From positions 1 to 64,000 of the forward strand of contig NZ_PPDL01000011.1 of assembly GCF_002994655.1 (NCBI RefSeq): a stretch of 64,000 nt of DNA. Direction: 5' to 3'. Under the pieces are notes generated by a model. The model was given only the letters and a program-made list of their open reading frames with translations. It was not told where the DNA came from and did not search any database. This document shows positions 1 through 10,145 of this stretch, piece after piece. The DNA comes from Corynebacterium sp. 13CS0277. GTDB taxonomy: Bacteria > Actinomycetota > Actinomycetes > Mycobacteriales > Mycobacteriaceae. The stretch's first letter is position 1, and every line of letters begins with the position of its first letter. The position numbers and the translations under genes were made by a program.

Positions 1-11
1 TGGAGGGGTAA

Positions 12-45
12 GAAAAAGTCCCCTACCTGCGGAAACAGGTAGGGG
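12..45 (-). terminator. Rho-independent terminator of ssrA
   Basis: A perfect 10-bp stem (20-29 with 36-45) with a six-base loop lies just past the tmRNA 3' end. On the minus strand it is followed by a run of five U (13-17). This is a textbook intrinsic terminator for the tmRNA transcript. Confidence 0.9.
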
Positions 46-49
46 GTTG

Positions 50-438
50 TGGTGGAGCTGCCGGGATTTGAACCCGGGTCCTTCGTCATGTCGCCAGGGC
101 TTCTCCGTGCGCAGTTCGCGCAATGATCTCTACTCGGCCCTCCGCCTCGGACGAACACGTACGGATGATGGGCCCAGTTATCGGTGAAAAGTCCTGTCAG
201 CCCCCGTTAACACGGGCTGGCAGCAAGTCCCTTGAAGTCGATGCCGGAGTCCACGCCAGGGACGAGCATGGGTCCGACAGACACGCGGTCGCTGCTCTTT
301 ACTTAGGCAGCGAGGGCGTAGTCGCGCTGAGAGTTCTCGGCGCTTAATTGGTTGCTGCGACGCTTACGGTGGTCTCTAGCCTGCACCGGCACGCTTCCCC
401 TGGCTTCACGTACGGAGTCGAAACCTATAATCAGCCCC
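50..438 (-). ncRNA. ssrA: Transfer-messenger RNA (tmRNA)
   Basis: The RNA rescues stalled ribosomes with SmpB and adds a degradation tag to the unfinished protein. The 5' end GGGGCTG (438-432) pairs with CAGCTCC before the CCA at the 3' end (52-50), forming the tRNA-like acceptor stem. A T-arm is also visible near 70. The tag reading frame is at 303-341 and encodes AENSQRDYALAA followed by TAA, the usual 12-residue corynebacterial type ending in ALAA. The length of about 389 nt is normal. smpB lies immediately upstream on the same strand, so both partners of trans-translation are adjacent. Confidence 0.96.
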
Positions 439-492
439 TTACGCCCACAAGGCGGGTCCCCGTGCCGGGGATGTCCTTGTAGTGTTCGCTCG

Positions 493-521
493 ATAGTAGT
501 CGTCGTGGGCGCAATTAGCAA
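493..521 (-). promoter_or_regulatory. Predicted sigma-70-type promoter of ssrA
   Basis: On the minus strand there is a -35-like TTGCTA (521-516), a 17-bp spacer and a -10-like TACTAT (498-493). Transcription would start near 486, about 48 nt before the mature 5' end at 438, which fits later trimming by RNase P. This is inferred from hexamer match and spacing only. Confidence 0.6.
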
Positions 522-677
522 CACCCCGCACCCTGGGAACTACTCCGGTGGAGTGTCCGTGGGGTACGGGGTGTGTGTCACGTCTGTGTCCACGCCCTGG
601 TACCAGCAGTGGCGTGTCGAGGGTGGCATGGGCCGTGGGTTGGGCGCGCTGGACGCGTCACCATCGGGTGCGGTGAG

Positions 678-1178
678 TTAGCCGCGGATGCCTTTGATGC
701 GGCGGCCAAGCTCGCGGGTGACGTCGCGTTCTTCGGCGCGGCGTTTGAGGTCTTGGCGTTTGTCGTAGGCCTGTTTACCGGCGGCGAGCCCGAGCTCCAC
801 TTTGAGCAGACCGTCTTTGAGGTACAGCTTGAGCGGGATCAGGGTTTTGTTGCCGTCGCGCACTTTGCCTTGCAGGGAGTCGATTTCCCGGCGGTGGAGC
901 AACAGTTTGCGGGTGCGGCGGGGGCTGTGATTCGTCCACGATCCGTAGGAGTATTCCGGGATGTGGAGGTTGCGCAGCCAGACTTCACCGTCGTCGATGG
1001 TGGCGTAGGCGTCCACGAGCGAGGCTTTGCCTTCGCGCAGCGACTTGATCTCGGTGCCGACGAGGACGATGCCGCACTCGTAGGTGTCGAGAATGTTGTA
1101 GTCGTGCCGCGCTTTCCGGTTGGTCGCGATCGTGGGGTTCGGGGTGGCCTTCTTGCCGCCCTTTTTCTTAGCTGCCAT
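678..1178 (-). CDS. smpB: SsrA-binding protein SmpB
   Basis: This 166-aa protein binds the tRNA-like domain of tmRNA and carries it into the stalled ribosome. The open frame extends further upstream, but the start at 1178 gives the normal family beginning [10 protein letters not shown], followed by the conserved [18 protein letters not shown] segment. The conserved stretch around [11 protein letters not shown] and the basic C-terminal tail ending RIKGIRG, which enters the mRNA channel, are both present. It ends 240 bp before the tmRNA 5' end on the same strand. The segment between has its own promoter, so the two genes may be co-transcribed or separate. Identity is secure. Confidence 0.96.
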   Translation of the reverse strand: MAAKKKGGKKATPNPTIATNRKARHDYNILDTYECGIVLVGTEIKSLREGKASLVDAYATIDDGEVWLRNLHIPEYSYGSWTNHSPRRTRKLLLHRREIDSLQGKVRDGNKTLIPLKLYLKDGLLKVELGLAAGKQAYDKRQDLKRRAEERDVTRELGRRIKGIRG

Positions 1179-1326
1179 AGCGGAAGCCGATATTACCGGA
1201 TGCGGGGGGCTGCGCGCCCACGCCACGAGCCGGGCGGGCGGCATCCGTGGTGGGCTTCCCGCACGAAGGTGGCTTCTCCCCCGCACGGACAGGCCAGGCG
1301 GGTAGGAGTTGCTGCCCGAGGGCGGC

Positions 1327-1340
1327 TACACTGGCGGAAC
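1327..1340 (+). promoter_or_regulatory. Predicted -10 element for a leaderless mRNA
   Basis: TACACT at 1327-1332 lies 8 bp before the ATG at 1341, so a start 6-9 bases after the -10 would place the RNA 5' end on or next to the start codon. No convincing -35 box or ribosome binding site is seen. Leaderless mRNAs are common in corynebacteria. Confidence 0.5.
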
Positions 1341-2837
1341 ATGACGAACCACCAGATCGGTTTCCACCGGCAGAAGTACATCGACATGCAGTCTGAGCAC
1401 ATTTTGGCCAGGCGTGAGGAGCTGGGGGGCAAGCTCTACCTGGAGATGGGCGGCAAGCTTTTCGACGATATGCACGCCTCCCGGGTGCTGCCGGGGTTCA
1501 CCCCGGACAACAAGATCGCGATGCTGGACAAGCTGAAGGATCAGCTGGAAATCATCGTGTGCATCAACGCCAAGGATTTGGAGCGCCACAAGGTGCGCGC
1601 CGATTTGGGCATCCCCTACGAGGAGGATGTGCTGCGCCTGGTGGATGTGTTCCGGGACCGGGGGTTCCTCGTGGAGCATGTCGTGATGACTCAGCTGGAG
1701 GAGTCCAACACGATTGCGATGGCGTTCAAGGAGCGCCTGGAGCGCCTGGGCCTGAAGGTGGCGAAGCACCGCATCATCCCCGGCTACCCGACGGATACTC
1801 GCCGCATTGTCAGCGAGGAGGGTTTCGGCCTGAACGATTTCGTGGAGACCACCCGGGATCTGGTGGTGGTCACCGCCCCGGGCCCGGGGTCCGGCAAGAT
1901 GGCGACCTGCTTGTCGCAGGTTTACCACGAGCACAACCGGGGTGTGAAGGTCGGGTACGCGAAGTTTGAGACGTTCCCGATCTGGAATCTTCCCCTGGAG
2001 CACCCGGTGAACTTGGCCTACGAGGCGGCAACCGTAGATCTGGACGATATTAACCTCATCGACCCGTTCCACTTGGCGGCCTACGACAAGAAGGCCACGA
2101 GCTACAACCGTGACGTGGAGTCCTTCCCGCTGCTCAAGGTGCTGCTGGAGGAGATTAAGGGGTCCTCCCCGTACAAGTCGCCCACGGACATGGGGGTGAA
2201 CATGGCGGGCTACTGCATCAGCGATGATGAGGTGTGCCGTCGGGCCGCGCAGCAGGAGATCATTCGCCGCTACTTCAAGGCCCTGGTGGAGGAACGCACC
2301 CTGGAGTTGGATTCGACGTTCTCCGACCGGGTGGCGCTCATCATGGCGAAGGCGGGCATCAGTGTGGAGGACCGGGCGGTGGTGGCTCCGGCCCGCGCCG
2401 TGGCGGCCGCAACCGACCACCCGGGCTCTGCCCTGGAGTTGGCGGACGGCACGATCATCACGGGCAAGACCTCCGCCCTGCTGGGCTGCTCGGCGGCGAT
2501 GGTGCTCAACGCGCTCAAGCACTTGGCGGGCATTGATCCGGAGGTGGACTTGTTGAGCAAGCAGTCCATTGAGCCGATCACGGAGCTCAAGCTCGCGCAC
2601 CTGGGGTCGAAGAATCCGCGCCTGCACACCGACGAGGTGCTCATCGCCCTGTCGATGTCGGCCGGCACGGACGACAATGCCCGCAAGGCTCTCGACCAGT
2701 TGAAGGCTCTGCGGGGCTGCAACGCCCACACCACGACGATCCTCGGGTCCGTGGATGAGGGGATCTTCCGCAACCTGGGCGTCCTGGTGACCAGCGATCC
2801 GGTGTACCAGCGCAGCGGCCTGTACCGGAAGCGCTAA
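1341..2837 (+). CDS. DUF1846 family protein
   Basis: The 498-aa product begins [20 protein letters not shown] and matches the DUF1846 family in length and conserved segments such as the N-terminal [17 protein letters not shown] region and the glycine-rich [19 protein letters not shown] around residue 180. That loop looks like a phosphate-binding site. I recall a crystal structure of a C. diphtheriae member but no settled function; an ATP- or nucleotide-dependent role is only an inference. The frame is open well upstream, but it overlaps smpB there, and the -10 box at 1327 supports 1341 as the start. It converges on ftsX, with a shared terminator between them. Confidence 0.88.
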   Translation: MTNHQIGFHRQKYIDMQSEHILARREELGGKLYLEMGGKLFDDMHASRVLPGFTPDNKIAMLDKLKDQLEIIVCINAKDLERHKVRADLGIPYEEDVLRLVDVFRDRGFLVEHVVMTQLEESNTIAMAFKERLERLGLKVAKHRIIPGYPTDTRRIVSEEGFGLNDFVETTRDLVVVTAPGPGSGKMATCLSQVYHEHNRGVKVGYAKFETFPIWNLPLEHPVNLAYEAATVDLDDINLIDPFHLAAYDKKATSYNRDVESFPLLKVLLEEIKGSSPYKSPTDMGVNMAGYCISDDEVCRRAAQQEIIRRYFKALVEERTLELDSTFSDRVALIMAKAGISVEDRAVVAPARAVAAATDHPGSALELADGTIITGKTSALLGCSAAMVLNALKHLAGIDPEVDLLSKQSIEPITELKLAHLGSKNPRLHTDEVLIALSMSAGTDDNARKALDQLKALRGCNAHTTTILGSVDEGIFRNLGVLVTSDPVYQRSGLYRKR

Positions 2838-2917
2838 CCTCCGCGTCACGGCCCCGCGGCCCCCGCACGCGGGCCGTCGGCCGCCTGCCGGGCCCGCGCC
2901 CCGGCTACCCTCACGCG

Positions 2918-2983
2918 ACAAAGGGTCCGCCCCACGCCACCGCAGGATGAGTGTCCTGTCGGGGTGTGGGGCGGACCCTTTGT
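2918..2983. terminator. Bidirectional terminator between DUF1846 gene and ftsX
   Basis: An 18-bp perfect inverted repeat (2918-2935 with 2966-2983) with a 30-base loop sits between two convergent genes. The stem starts with ACAAAG and ends with CTTTGT, giving short T runs on both strands, so it could end both transcripts. Confidence 0.85.
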
Positions 2984-3036
2984 GTGACGTGTGCCTTCGT
3001 CTCCGGGGAGCGAGCCCGGCGTGTGGGGGTGGGGTG

Positions 3037-3939
3037 CTACTTGCGGACGTAGAGCCGCAGGGTGACCTGGGCGGTCAGCGCCGCGAACGCCATGCCGACG
3101 AGGGCGACGATGGGGCCGGTGACCCAAATGTCGTTGGTGGTGATCGGGGCGATGAGGCGGGAGTCGTACAGGCCCTGCAGCGCCTGGTCGAGCACGAACT
3201 TCTTGCCCAGCAGCAGCCCGCCGATGGCGAAGGCGGCGCCGACGATGGTGGCGACGACGGCCTCGAGCACGAAGGGCGCCTGGGTGAACCAGCGGGAGGC
3301 ACCCACCATGCGCATGACTTGCATTTCTTGCCGGCGGGCGTAGGCGGCGATCTGCACCATGTTCGCGATGAGGAACACGGCGGCCACGGCCTGCACCGCG
3401 GCCAGCAGGAACGTGGCGTTGCGCACCGCGTCCAAGTTGTCGGTCGCCGAGCGCAGGTCATCGACCTGGTCGATGACGTCGGTGACCTGCGGCAGGCTCC
3501 GCACCGCGTCGAGCGGGGTGGGGTCGAGGGGGTCGTCGAGGCGGACGTGGAGCGCGGCGGGCAGCGCATCGGGGGAGGTTTGCTGCACGAGCACCGGGTC
3601 GGTGGTTTCAAACACCTCCCGGAAACGCTCGTAGGACTGCTCCCGGGAACGGAACGTCACCGAGGTGACCCCGTCCGCCCCGTCCAGGGCGTCGCGGACC
3701 TGCCGGCAGGCGGTGGAGGAACAGTCCTTATCGCCCGCGGAGATCTCCTCGTCGAGCTGCACCATCACCTCCACGCGGTCGAGGTAGATGTCCTTAGTGC
3801 GTTCCGTCATCCCGGTGACCAGGAACCCGGTGGCGAGCAGCGCCAGGGAAATCGCGGTGGTGATGACGAGCGCGATCGTCATCGTTAAGTTGCGGTACAG
3901 GCCGCGGGTCGCCTCTCTCAGCACAAAACCAAGTCGCAC
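3037..3939 (-). CDS. ftsX: Cell division protein FtsX
   Basis: FtsX is the membrane partner of FtsE; the pair controls peptidoglycan hydrolases at the septum. The 300-aa product has a short cytoplasmic N-terminus, a first membrane helix at about 18-43, a large outer domain (about 45-175) and three further helices near 178-200, 225-250 and 275-295, as expected for the family. Cysteines 73 and 78 in the outer domain could form a disulfide, as in actinobacterial FtsX. It lies 54 bp downstream of ftsE and is surely in the same operon. Identity is secure. Confidence 0.95.
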   Translation of the reverse strand: MRLGFVLREATRGLYRNLTMTIALVITTAISLALLATGFLVTGMTERTKDIYLDRVEVMVQLDEEISAGDKDCSSTACRQVRDALDGADGVTSVTFRSREQSYERFREVFETTDPVLVQQTSPDALPAALHVRLDDPLDPTPLDAVRSLPQVTDVIDQVDDLRSATDNLDAVRNATFLLAAVQAVAAVFLIANMVQIAAYARRQEMQVMRMVGASRWFTQAPFVLEAVVATIVGAAFAIGGLLLGKKFVLDQALQGLYDSRLIAPITTNDIWVTGPIVALVGMAFAALTAQVTLRLYVRK

Positions 3940-3993
3940 GATTTTTGTTCAACCCCTTGAAGTAAAAAACTGGTGGGTGGGTGGTGTGGGTGG

Positions 3994-4683
3994 CTAGCGG
4001 CCGATGCCGTAGACGCCGTGGGCGTCGTCGCGGATCAGCTCGCCCTGCTTGAGTTCGACCACGCGGCGGCGCATGGCGTCGACGGCGGTGGCGTTGTGGG
4101 TCGACATGACCACGGTCGTGCCCAGCCGGTTGATGCGGTTGAGCAGCACCATGATTTCGGTGGAGGTGTCCGGGTCCAGGTTGCCGGTCGGCTCGTCGGC
4201 GAGCAGCACCAGCGGCTTGTTGACCGTGGCGCGGGCGATGGCGACGCGCTGCTGTTCGCCGCCGGAGAGTTCCGCGGGCATCCGGTCGGCTTTCGCGGCC
4301 AGGCCCACCATCTCCAAGGTGTCGGGCACGAGCTTGGCGATGGTGGCGCGGTTTTTGCCGATGACCTCCAGGGCGAAGGCGACGTTGTCGTAGACGTTCT
4401 TGTTCGGCAACAGGCGGAAGTCTTGGAAGACGTAGCCAACGTGCTGGCGGAGCTTGTTGATGTGGCGGCCGCGGAGGGTGTTGACGTGGAAGTCGCCGAC
4501 GTAGACGTCGCCGGAGGTGACGTTCTGCTCCCGCAGCATCAGCTCCAGGAAGGTGGATTTACCGGACCCGGAGGGGCCGATGAGGAAGACGAATTCGCCT
4601 TTGTCGATCTGGATGCTGATGTTGTTCAACGCGGGCCGCGTCGATGTTTTGTACAGCTTGGTTACCTGGTCGAAGGTGATCAC
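3994..4683 (-). CDS. ftsE: Cell division ATP-binding protein FtsE
   Basis: This ABC-type ATPase works with FtsX at the inner membrane during cell division. The 229-aa protein has Walker [10 protein letters not shown] near residue 36, the signature [14 protein letters not shown] and Walker [12 protein letters not shown]. The chosen GTG start at 4683 gives [12 protein letters not shown], the usual N-terminus; another GTG three codons upstream (4692) is possible. Longer in-frame extensions are Arg/Gly-rich and unlikely. No clear ribosome binding site is seen. Confidence 0.95.
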   Translation of the reverse strand: MITFDQVTKLYKTSTRPALNNISIQIDKGEFVFLIGPSGSGKSTFLELMLREQNVTSGDVYVGDFHVNTLRGRHINKLRQHVGYVFQDFRLLPNKNVYDNVAFALEVIGKNRATIAKLVPDTLEMVGLAAKADRMPAELSGGEQQRVAIARATVNKPLVLLADEPTGNLDPDTSTEIMVLLNRINRLGTTVVMSTHNATAVDAMRRRVVELKQGELIRDDAHGVYGIGR

Positions 4684-4838
4684 ATTCGTCACTCTAGTTG
4701 ACTTGCACCCCACGGGCATAGTTGGCGGCCCGCTCCACCCCGATCGCCTGCGCGCCCCACACCCCACGCGACACCCGCGCCCGCGGGCGGATCCCCGCCC
4801 CGCACACCACCACCGACCTGGCACGCCCACATAGACCA

Positions 4839-4870
4839 CTGCCCCACCGCGCGGACACACGATGGGGCAG
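4839..4870 (-). terminator. Possible weak terminator of prfB
   Basis: An 8-bp inverted repeat (4839-4846 with 4863-4870) lies about 57 bp past the prfB stop, in the 243-bp gap before ftsE. It has no U run, so termination is uncertain and prfB-ftsEX read-through is possible. Confidence 0.35.
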
Positions 4871-4926
4871 GGGTGGGGTAGGGTGCACGCACGCCACGAA
4901 CACAGCGGGCGTGCACACCCGGGGCG

Positions 4927-6039
4927 TTAGGCGTCTTTCTCGCCGCTCATCCGCCAACGGATGCCGGCCTCCAGGAAGCGATCAATATCGCCGCCGAGCA
5001 CCCGATCCGGGTCGTTGACCTCGTAGCCGGTGCGCAGGTCCTTGACCATCTGGTACGGGTGCAGCACATAGTTGCGCATCTGGTTGCCCCAGGACGCGTT
5101 ACCGCCCGCGCCCAGCGCGTCCAGCTCCGCGCGTTCCTCCTGCCGCTTGCGCTCCAGCAGCTTGGCCTGCAGCACCCGCATCGCAGAGGCCTTGTTCTGA
5201 ATCTGGGACTTCTCGTTCTGACAGGTCACCACGATGCCGGTGGGGATGTGCGTCAACCGCACCGCCGAGTCGGTGGTGTTCACCGACTGGCCGCCCGGCC
5301 CGGAGGAGCGGTACACATCGACCCGCACGTCCGCGTCCGGGATATCGATGTGGTCGGTCTGCTCCACCACGGGCAGGACCTCCACCTCCGCGAAGGAGGT
5401 TTGGCGGCGCCCCTGGTTATCGAAGGGGCTGATGCGCACGAGCCGGTGCGCGCCCTGCTCCACCGACAGGGTTCCGTACATGTACTCGCCGTGCACCACG
5501 AACGTCGCCGACTTGATGCCGGCTTCCTCCGCGTAGGAAATGTCGTAGACGTCGACCGGGTAATTGTTCTTCTCCGCCCAGCGCACGTACATGCGCATGA
5601 GCATCTCCGCCCAGTCGGCGGCCTCCACACCACCGGCACCCGAACGAATCGTCAGCACCGCCTCGCGGGCGTCGTACTCCCCGGAGAGCATCGTCTTGAC
5701 CTCGAGCGACTCGATCGCCTGCCGCAGCTCCGCGCGTTCCTCGTCGGCCAGCGCCACACCGTCCGCATGGTCGGGGTCTTCCTCCGCCAGCTCGTACATC
5801 ACCGGCAGATCATCGAGCCGCTGCCGCAGATCCCGCACGCGCCGCAGCTCCGCCTGGGTGTGCGACAGTTTGGAGGTCACCGCCTGGGCGTGCTCCGGAT
5901 CATCCCACAGGGCCGGGTCGGAGGCCTGCGCCTCCAGCTCCCGCACCCGCTCATCGAGCTCGTCCAAGTTCATGACCTTCTCGATGGTGGTCAGGGTGTC
6001 GTTGAGGGCTTGCATGTCTGCGATCACTTCGGGTTGCAC
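4927..6039 (-). CDS. prfB: Peptide chain release factor 2
   Basis: RF2 reads UGA and UAA and releases finished proteins. The 370-aa product has the catalytic GGQ in [18 protein letters not shown] and the SPF recognition tripeptide in [11 protein letters not shown]. The frame is continuous from the N-terminus, so the programmed +1 frameshift known in many bacterial prfB genes is absent here, as in other actinobacteria. GTG at 6039 gives [18 protein letters not shown], matching the family start; the open frame extends to 6072. It diverges from the IMPase gene across 41 bp. Confidence 0.95.
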   Translation of the reverse strand: MQPEVIADMQALNDTLTTIEKVMNLDELDERVRELEAQASDPALWDDPEHAQAVTSKLSHTQAELRRVRDLRQRLDDLPVMYELAEEDPDHADGVALADEERAELRQAIESLEVKTMLSGEYDAREAVLTIRSGAGGVEAADWAEMLMRMYVRWAEKNNYPVDVYDISYAEEAGIKSATFVVHGEYMYGTLSVEQGAHRLVRISPFDNQGRRQTSFAEVEVLPVVEQTDHIDIPDADVRVDVYRSSGPGGQSVNTTDSAVRLTHIPTGIVVTCQNEKSQIQNKASAMRVLQAKLLERKRQEERAELDALGAGGNASWGNQMRNYVLHPYQMVKDLRTGYEVNDPDRVLGGDIDRFLEAGIRWRMSGEKDA

Positions 6040-6049
6040 AAGGCATAAG

Positions 6050-6066
6050 CCTACCGCCCCGGTAGG
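6050..6066. promoter_or_regulatory. Inverted repeat in the 41-bp prfB/IMPase divergent gap
   Basis: CCTACCG and CGGTAGG arms are separated by CCC and sit between two divergent start codons (6039 and 6081). AT-rich -10-like stretches lie right next to both starts, so both mRNAs may be leaderless and this palindrome would touch both promoters. It may be an operator; no regulator is identified. Confidence 0.4.
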
Positions 6067-6080
6067 GCACAATATGAGTC

Positions 6081-7043
6081 ATGTCCCCCACTGGCGAAAC
6101 ACACCCCACCGACACCGACACCCCCACCGGCACGCAGGACACTGCGGGCGCGGCCGCGACCCCTGCGGCCACGCAGGAGCAGATCCACGCCGCCATCAGC
6201 GGCCTGGTGAAGACCTTCACCCTGCAGCACGAAGGCGACGACGATGAACACCTCGCCCGCGCGCTGGTGATGAACGCCGGCCGTATTGCCTACCGGCTGC
6301 GGCAGGCAGGCCTGGAGGTTGCCACCAAGTCCAACCCCACTGACCTGGTCACCACCGCCGACATCGGGGTGGAAAACTTCATCGTCGGTGTCCTCGCGCT
6401 GCTGCGGCCTGACGACGGCATCTTCGGCGAGGAAGGCGACCGCACGGACGGCACCTCGGGGCGCACGTGGGTCATCGACCCCGTGGACGGCACCTACAAT
6501 TTCGCCCACGGCTCCGACTACTTCTGCACCGCGCTCGCCCTCGTCGAGGGCGACCCCGAGGAGGTGGCCCTCTGCGCCACCGAGGATGCCCCCTCCCACA
6601 TCATCCTGGGCGCGGTGCACCGCCCAATGCTGGGCTACACGTGGCTCGGCGGGCGCGACATCCCGCTGACCCGCGACGGCGAGGCCACAGCGCCCCTCAC
6701 AGACCGCCCCCTGGGGGAGGTGTGCCTGGGCACCTACATGCACCCGCCGCTGCTGCGCGCCGGCGGGGACCTTCCCGCCGCCTGGGGCCGGATGATCGCC
6801 CACGCCGCCACGATCCGCCTGCTGGGCAGCGCCTCCATCGATCTGGCCTCGCTGACCGACGGGGTCCTCGGCGCGTGGGCGCAGCACAGTGTGGCCGCCT
6901 GGGACTGGTTGCCGGGCCGCGCCCTCGTGGAGGCCGCCGGCGGCACCTGCCGCACCATCACCGCAGGCGGCGTTGACTGGTGCCTCGCCGGCACCCCGAG
7001 CGCCGTCGACGACATGCAGCGCCACCTGCAGGCAGACAGCTAA
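6081..7043 (+). CDS. Inositol monophosphatase family protein
   Basis: This 320-aa protein belongs to the Mg-dependent, Li-sensitive phosphatase family. The metal-binding motifs are clear: GEEG near residue 114, [12 protein letters not shown] near 130 and AAWDWLPG near 275. The first 30 residues are rich in Thr, Pro and Ala and probably disordered. It lies head to head with prfB and 62 bp upstream of a second family member, an arrangement known from C. glutamicum. The substrate cannot be told from sequence; inositol phosphate, another sugar phosphate or histidinol phosphate are possible. Confidence 0.88.
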   Translation: MSPTGETHPTDTDTPTGTQDTAGAAATPAATQEQIHAAISGLVKTFTLQHEGDDDEHLARALVMNAGRIAYRLRQAGLEVATKSNPTDLVTTADIGVENFIVGVLALLRPDDGIFGEEGDRTDGTSGRTWVIDPVDGTYNFAHGSDYFCTALALVEGDPEEVALCATEDAPSHIILGAVHRPMLGYTWLGGRDIPLTRDGEATAPLTDRPLGEVCLGTYMHPPLLRAGGDLPAAWGRMIAHAATIRLLGSASIDLASLTDGVLGAWAQHSVAAWDWLPGRALVEAAGGTCRTITAGGVDWCLAGTPSAVDDMQRHLQADS

Positions 7044-7105
7044 ACACCCCTCCCCTCCCCCACCACTGTGCCGGCACCCTCCGGCAGCACACAAGGACAC
7101 CAGCG

Positions 7106-8002
7106 ATGACTTTCCCCAGCCCCCAGCCCGCCCCGACGATCACCACCCCGGAGGAGGCGGCCGCCTACGCCGCCGACCTGTTGCGCCGCGGCGCTGTCCG
7201 CCCGGACCCGCAAGTATCGGCCGACCTGGGGCTGGCACTGGCCCTGGCGGATGTGGCCGGCACCATCACGATGAGCCGTTTCGAGTCGGCCAGCCTGCAG
7301 GTGGAGTCGAAGCCGGACCTCACGCCGGTGAGCGACGCGGACCTCGCCGTGGAGCGCACCCTGCGGGCACTGCTCGCGGAGCTCGCCCCGGGCGATGAGG
7401 TGCTCGGCGAAGAATTCGGCGGAACGGCGTCCTTCGCGGGCCGCCAGTGGGTCATCGACCCCATCGACGGGACGAAAAACTTCGTGCGCGGGGTGCCGGT
7501 GTGGGCCACCCTCATCGCGCTGCTGGAGGACGGGGTGCCGGTGGTGGGTGTGGTGGATGCCCCGGCGCTGGGGCGCCGCTGGTACGCCGCCCGCGGCGAG
7601 GGCGCCTACCGAGTGCTCTTCGGCGGTGCGCCGCGGCGCCTGCACGTGTCCAAGGTGGCCTCCCTGGAGGACGCCTCGGTGTCGTTTTCCTCCCTCGAGG
7701 GCTGGCAGGCCCGCGGCAAACTCGACGGGTTCATCGGCCTGTCGGATGCGACGTGGCGGCTGCGGGGCTTCGGGGACTTCTTCTCCTACTGCCTCGTCGC
7801 GGAAGGCTCGGTCGATGTCGCCGCCGAGCCGGAGGTCTCCCTGTGGGACCTGGCGCCGCTGGCGATCCTCGTGCAGGAAGCCGGGGGCACGTTCAGTGGC
7901 CTCAACGGCGTCGCGGGCCCCCACGAGGGCGATGCGGTGGCCACCAATGGGCTGCTGCACACCCAGGTGCTCAACTTCCTGGGCGACACCCTGGGCCGCT
8001 AA
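7106..8002 (+). CDS. hisN: Histidinol-phosphatase-like IMPase family protein
   Basis: In actinobacteria HisN removes phosphate from L-histidinol phosphate in histidine biosynthesis. The 298-aa product has all metal-site motifs: [22 protein letters not shown] and [15 protein letters not shown]. The ending [18 protein letters not shown] is like corynebacterial HisN, and the C. glutamicum hisN gene sits in the same position relative to prfB, ftsEX and smpB. ATG 7106 is preceded by a weak AAGGA at 7093. The hisN name rests on recalled synteny and general similarity, so the substrate is likely but not proven. Confidence 0.82.
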   Translation: MTFPSPQPAPTITTPEEAAAYAADLLRRGAVRPDPQVSADLGLALALADVAGTITMSRFESASLQVESKPDLTPVSDADLAVERTLRALLAELAPGDEVLGEEFGGTASFAGRQWVIDPIDGTKNFVRGVPVWATLIALLEDGVPVVGVVDAPALGRRWYAARGEGAYRVLFGGAPRRLHVSKVASLEDASVSFSSLEGWQARGKLDGFIGLSDATWRLRGFGDFFSYCLVAEGSVDVAAEPEVSLWDLAPLAILVQEAGGTFSGLNGVAGPHEGDAVATNGLLHTQVLNFLGDTLGR

Positions 8003-8059
8003 GCACCCGGGGCCACTGGGCACACGAGGCCACCCGCCCTGCCCCCTCCTACGACACGA

Positions 8060-8148
8060 CCGCCGCCCCGGCGGCTCACCCTCCTTAGCGAGGCACCGTG
8101 GTGCCAGGCACAGTACGTGCCCAAAGGGGGTGGCCGCCGGGGCGGCGG
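8060..8148. terminator. Large convergent terminator with internal hairpins
   Basis: A 16-bp perfect GC-only inverted repeat (8060-8075 with 8133-8148) closes a 57-base loop that itself holds two small palindromes (8092-8105 and 8107-8121). It would fold like a cloverleaf. It lies between convergent hisN and the protease gene and probably ends both transcripts, although T runs are lacking. Confidence 0.6.
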
Positions 8149-8178
8149 TGGTGGTGAGGGGCGTGCGATCCCCTCCTG

Positions 8179-9576
8179 CTAGCGCAGGCGCGGCTCGTCG
8201 GCGTCCGGCAGGCGGAAACCGCGGCCGGGGGTGCCGGCCTCAGCGGCGTCGAGCTGAGCAAAGATCGAGTCCGTGGTGGTGGCGAGCACCGGCACGAACA
8301 GCGGGCCCTGCAGGGGGCTGCGGCAGGGGGCGAGGTCGGTCACGCCCCCGGAGACGATGCCGACCAGACGGTCGCCCGCGAGCAGCGGGGCACCGGAATC
8401 ACCCTGCATGGAGCACACGTGCGCCATCGTCAGCTGCGGGGTGGAGTACATCCGCGGCCCGCAGGTCAGCCCCGTGGCGACACCCATCTTGCACAGGTTG
8501 GTGCCGAGCCCCTCGAGGCCCTGCGGGGTGGTACCCAGGCCGGCGACGGTCACCCCGTTGTAGGTGCGGGTGACGGCGGCCTTGGTGTCATCGAACTTGA
8601 TGATGGCGACATCCCCGAACGCGCCCTGGGCGCCGGTGCCGGTGGGTGCGCTTTTCGCCACCACGGTGCCGGTGACACCGTTCTCCCAGGAGTCGGCCGA
8701 GTACACCTCATCGCCGATGGCGCCGCAGTGGCCGGCGGTCACGCCGATGGTGTTGCCGGCCTCGTCATAGCCGGCCACGCCCAGGGTGCAGAAGTTCTGC
8801 GTGCCCACATAGATCGGGGTGCCGGGGCCGAACAGGCTCTTGCCGTAGATCTGGGCCTCGATGGACTCGCGCGGGGTGGCGGGCGCGTTGAAGAAACTAC
8901 CGTCCACCCGGTGGAGGACCTCCCCGCGGGTCAGGGCGAGCAACTGGGAGGCCCAGTCGGTGGCCCAGGTGTAGTTCGGGCCGTTGGGCTTGCGGAACAC
9001 GTCCAACATGGGGCGGCCCTGCTCGTCGACGAACAGTGGGGATTCCACAAAGATGGCCTGCCCATTCGTGCCGGCGAGCACATCCGCCGGCTGAGGTGCC
9101 GTGGGAGCCGTGTCCGCGGCCGCGAGTGCCGCATCCGCCGTCGGTGCCGCGGCAGCCGCACCCGCAGGCGCCTGCTGTTCCGCAATCGGGCGGGACAGGT
9201 CCGCGGCGAACGCCGAGACTGCCTCCGCGGGCGCCCACGCGGGCAGCGGCGGCAGCTGCGGCGTCGTAGCCGCACCGAGGAGGTCCGCCGCGGCGGACTG
9301 CGCGTCGGCGGCAGCCTGGGTGGCGGCGGCCTGCGCCTCGGCGAAATAGCCGGACAGGGAGGCCACCGGGTCAAGGTCCGCCGGCAGGGCGGGCGCCGCA
9401 GGTGCCGGGGGCGCGGCCTGGGCGGCGGCCGCAGTCACCGCGGCGTGGGCGTCCTGGACGAGGGTGGACAGGGGTGCAAAGGGGTCGGCGGGGGCGTCTT
9501 GGGCATGGGCCTGGGGGCCGAATGCGAGGGCGACGCCCGCCCCGAGGACAGCGGGGAGGAGTGTGCGAAGGCGCAT
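8179..9576 (-). CDS. Secreted trypsin-like serine protease
   Basis: The 465-aa product starts with a signal peptide that ends near AQAHAQ (residues 1-26). A long Ala/Pro-rich, probably disordered segment follows to about 165. The C-terminal half is a chymotrypsin-fold domain with all three catalytic residues: His283 in VTAGHCG, Asp322 in GDVAIIKFDD and Ser394 in MQGDSGAPLL. Paired cysteines near the His and Ser sites are typical of the fold. The domain should be active outside the membrane. The substrate is unknown. It converges with hisN and seems to be a single-gene unit. Confidence 0.88.
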   Translation of the reverse strand: MRLRTLLPAVLGAGVALAFGPQAHAQDAPADPFAPLSTLVQDAHAAVTAAAAQAAPPAPAAPALPADLDPVASLSGYFAEAQAAATQAAADAQSAAADLLGAATTPQLPPLPAWAPAEAVSAFAADLSRPIAEQQAPAGAAAAAPTADAALAAADTAPTAPQPADVLAGTNGQAIFVESPLFVDEQGRPMLDVFRKPNGPNYTWATDWASQLLALTRGEVLHRVDGSFFNAPATPRESIEAQIYGKSLFGPGTPIYVGTQNFCTLGVAGYDEAGNTIGVTAGHCGAIGDEVYSADSWENGVTGTVVAKSAPTGTGAQGAFGDVAIIKFDDTKAAVTRTYNGVTVAGLGTTPQGLEGLGTNLCKMGVATGLTCGPRMYSTPQLTMAHVCSMQGDSGAPLLAGDRLVGIVSGGVTDLAPCRSPLQGPLFVPVLATTTDSIFAQLDAAEAGTPGRGFRLPDADEPRLR

Positions 9577-10037
9577 GAACCTAAAAAATCACGAGGAGGA
9601 ACAAACTGGGGCGAAAAAGGAAAACTGGCGGCGGGTGGCCACGAGGCCTGAAAAAAACAGGTCGGCCGGGTGGTGGTCCCCCGATACCCGCGGGCGCGCC
9701 ACTCGCCGTCGTCGACGGCGCTTAAGGGAGGCATCCCGATCGGTGCGGTGATGAGCGGATGTGCCCCCACGCGAACCCACGAACGTCTGTGGGCTGTGCG
9801 CGGATGCGAGCGAGGGGCGAGCGGCGGCGCGGGCGCTGGGTAGTCATAGTGCCAGGCGAACCTGTGAGCCCTCCTCCGACACGCCACACCAGTCACACAC
9901 GCGCCTGTGAGCAGCACCGATGCGCACCCCCTCATGGGTGCGGGGGTAGCCGGTGGGGGTAATGTCTGAGGTTTGTCTCCTGCAGGCGGCGCGGCGGCCC
10001 CGACCCCGCCCACGGGGCGCCGTGAAGAGCCGCGAAA
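9577..10037. other. Non-coding region upstream of the protease gene
   Basis: No convincing gene is present; the open frames here have biased composition and no family resemblance. The stretch should hold the promoter and leader of the protease on the minus strand. I found no clear -35/-10 pair or binding site. Confidence 0.5.
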
Positions 10038-10067
10038 CGCCCGCCGAGTACGCAGACTCGACGGGCG
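10038..10067 (-). terminator. Terminator of the transcarboxylase operon
   Basis: The arms CGCCCG-CC-GAGT (from 10038) and ACTC-GA-CGGGCG (to 10067) pair with a small internal mismatch. On the minus strand they are followed by UUU. This is the first good hairpin after the last gene of the operon. Confidence 0.6.
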
Positions 10068-10145
10068 CGGCGGGACCACCAGGTCCCACAGGCTCGCAGC
10101 CCCTTGTCCCCGCAGGTTGCACGCCCGGGGATGGGAAGGGGTGGG

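Noticed and set aside
573..1340. Long N-terminal extension of the DUF1846 reading frame
   Set aside because: It runs opposite to smpB and the tmRNA gene and has no family similarity; a -10 box and a typical start lie at 1327-1341.
1326..2921. 531-aa open frame opposite the DUF1846 gene
   Set aside because: It is the antisense shadow of a high-GC gene, with His/Arg/Gln-rich composition and no motifs.
4927..6072. Programmed frameshift in prfB
   Set aside because: The frame is continuous through the family N-terminus, with no early in-frame UGA or slippery site.
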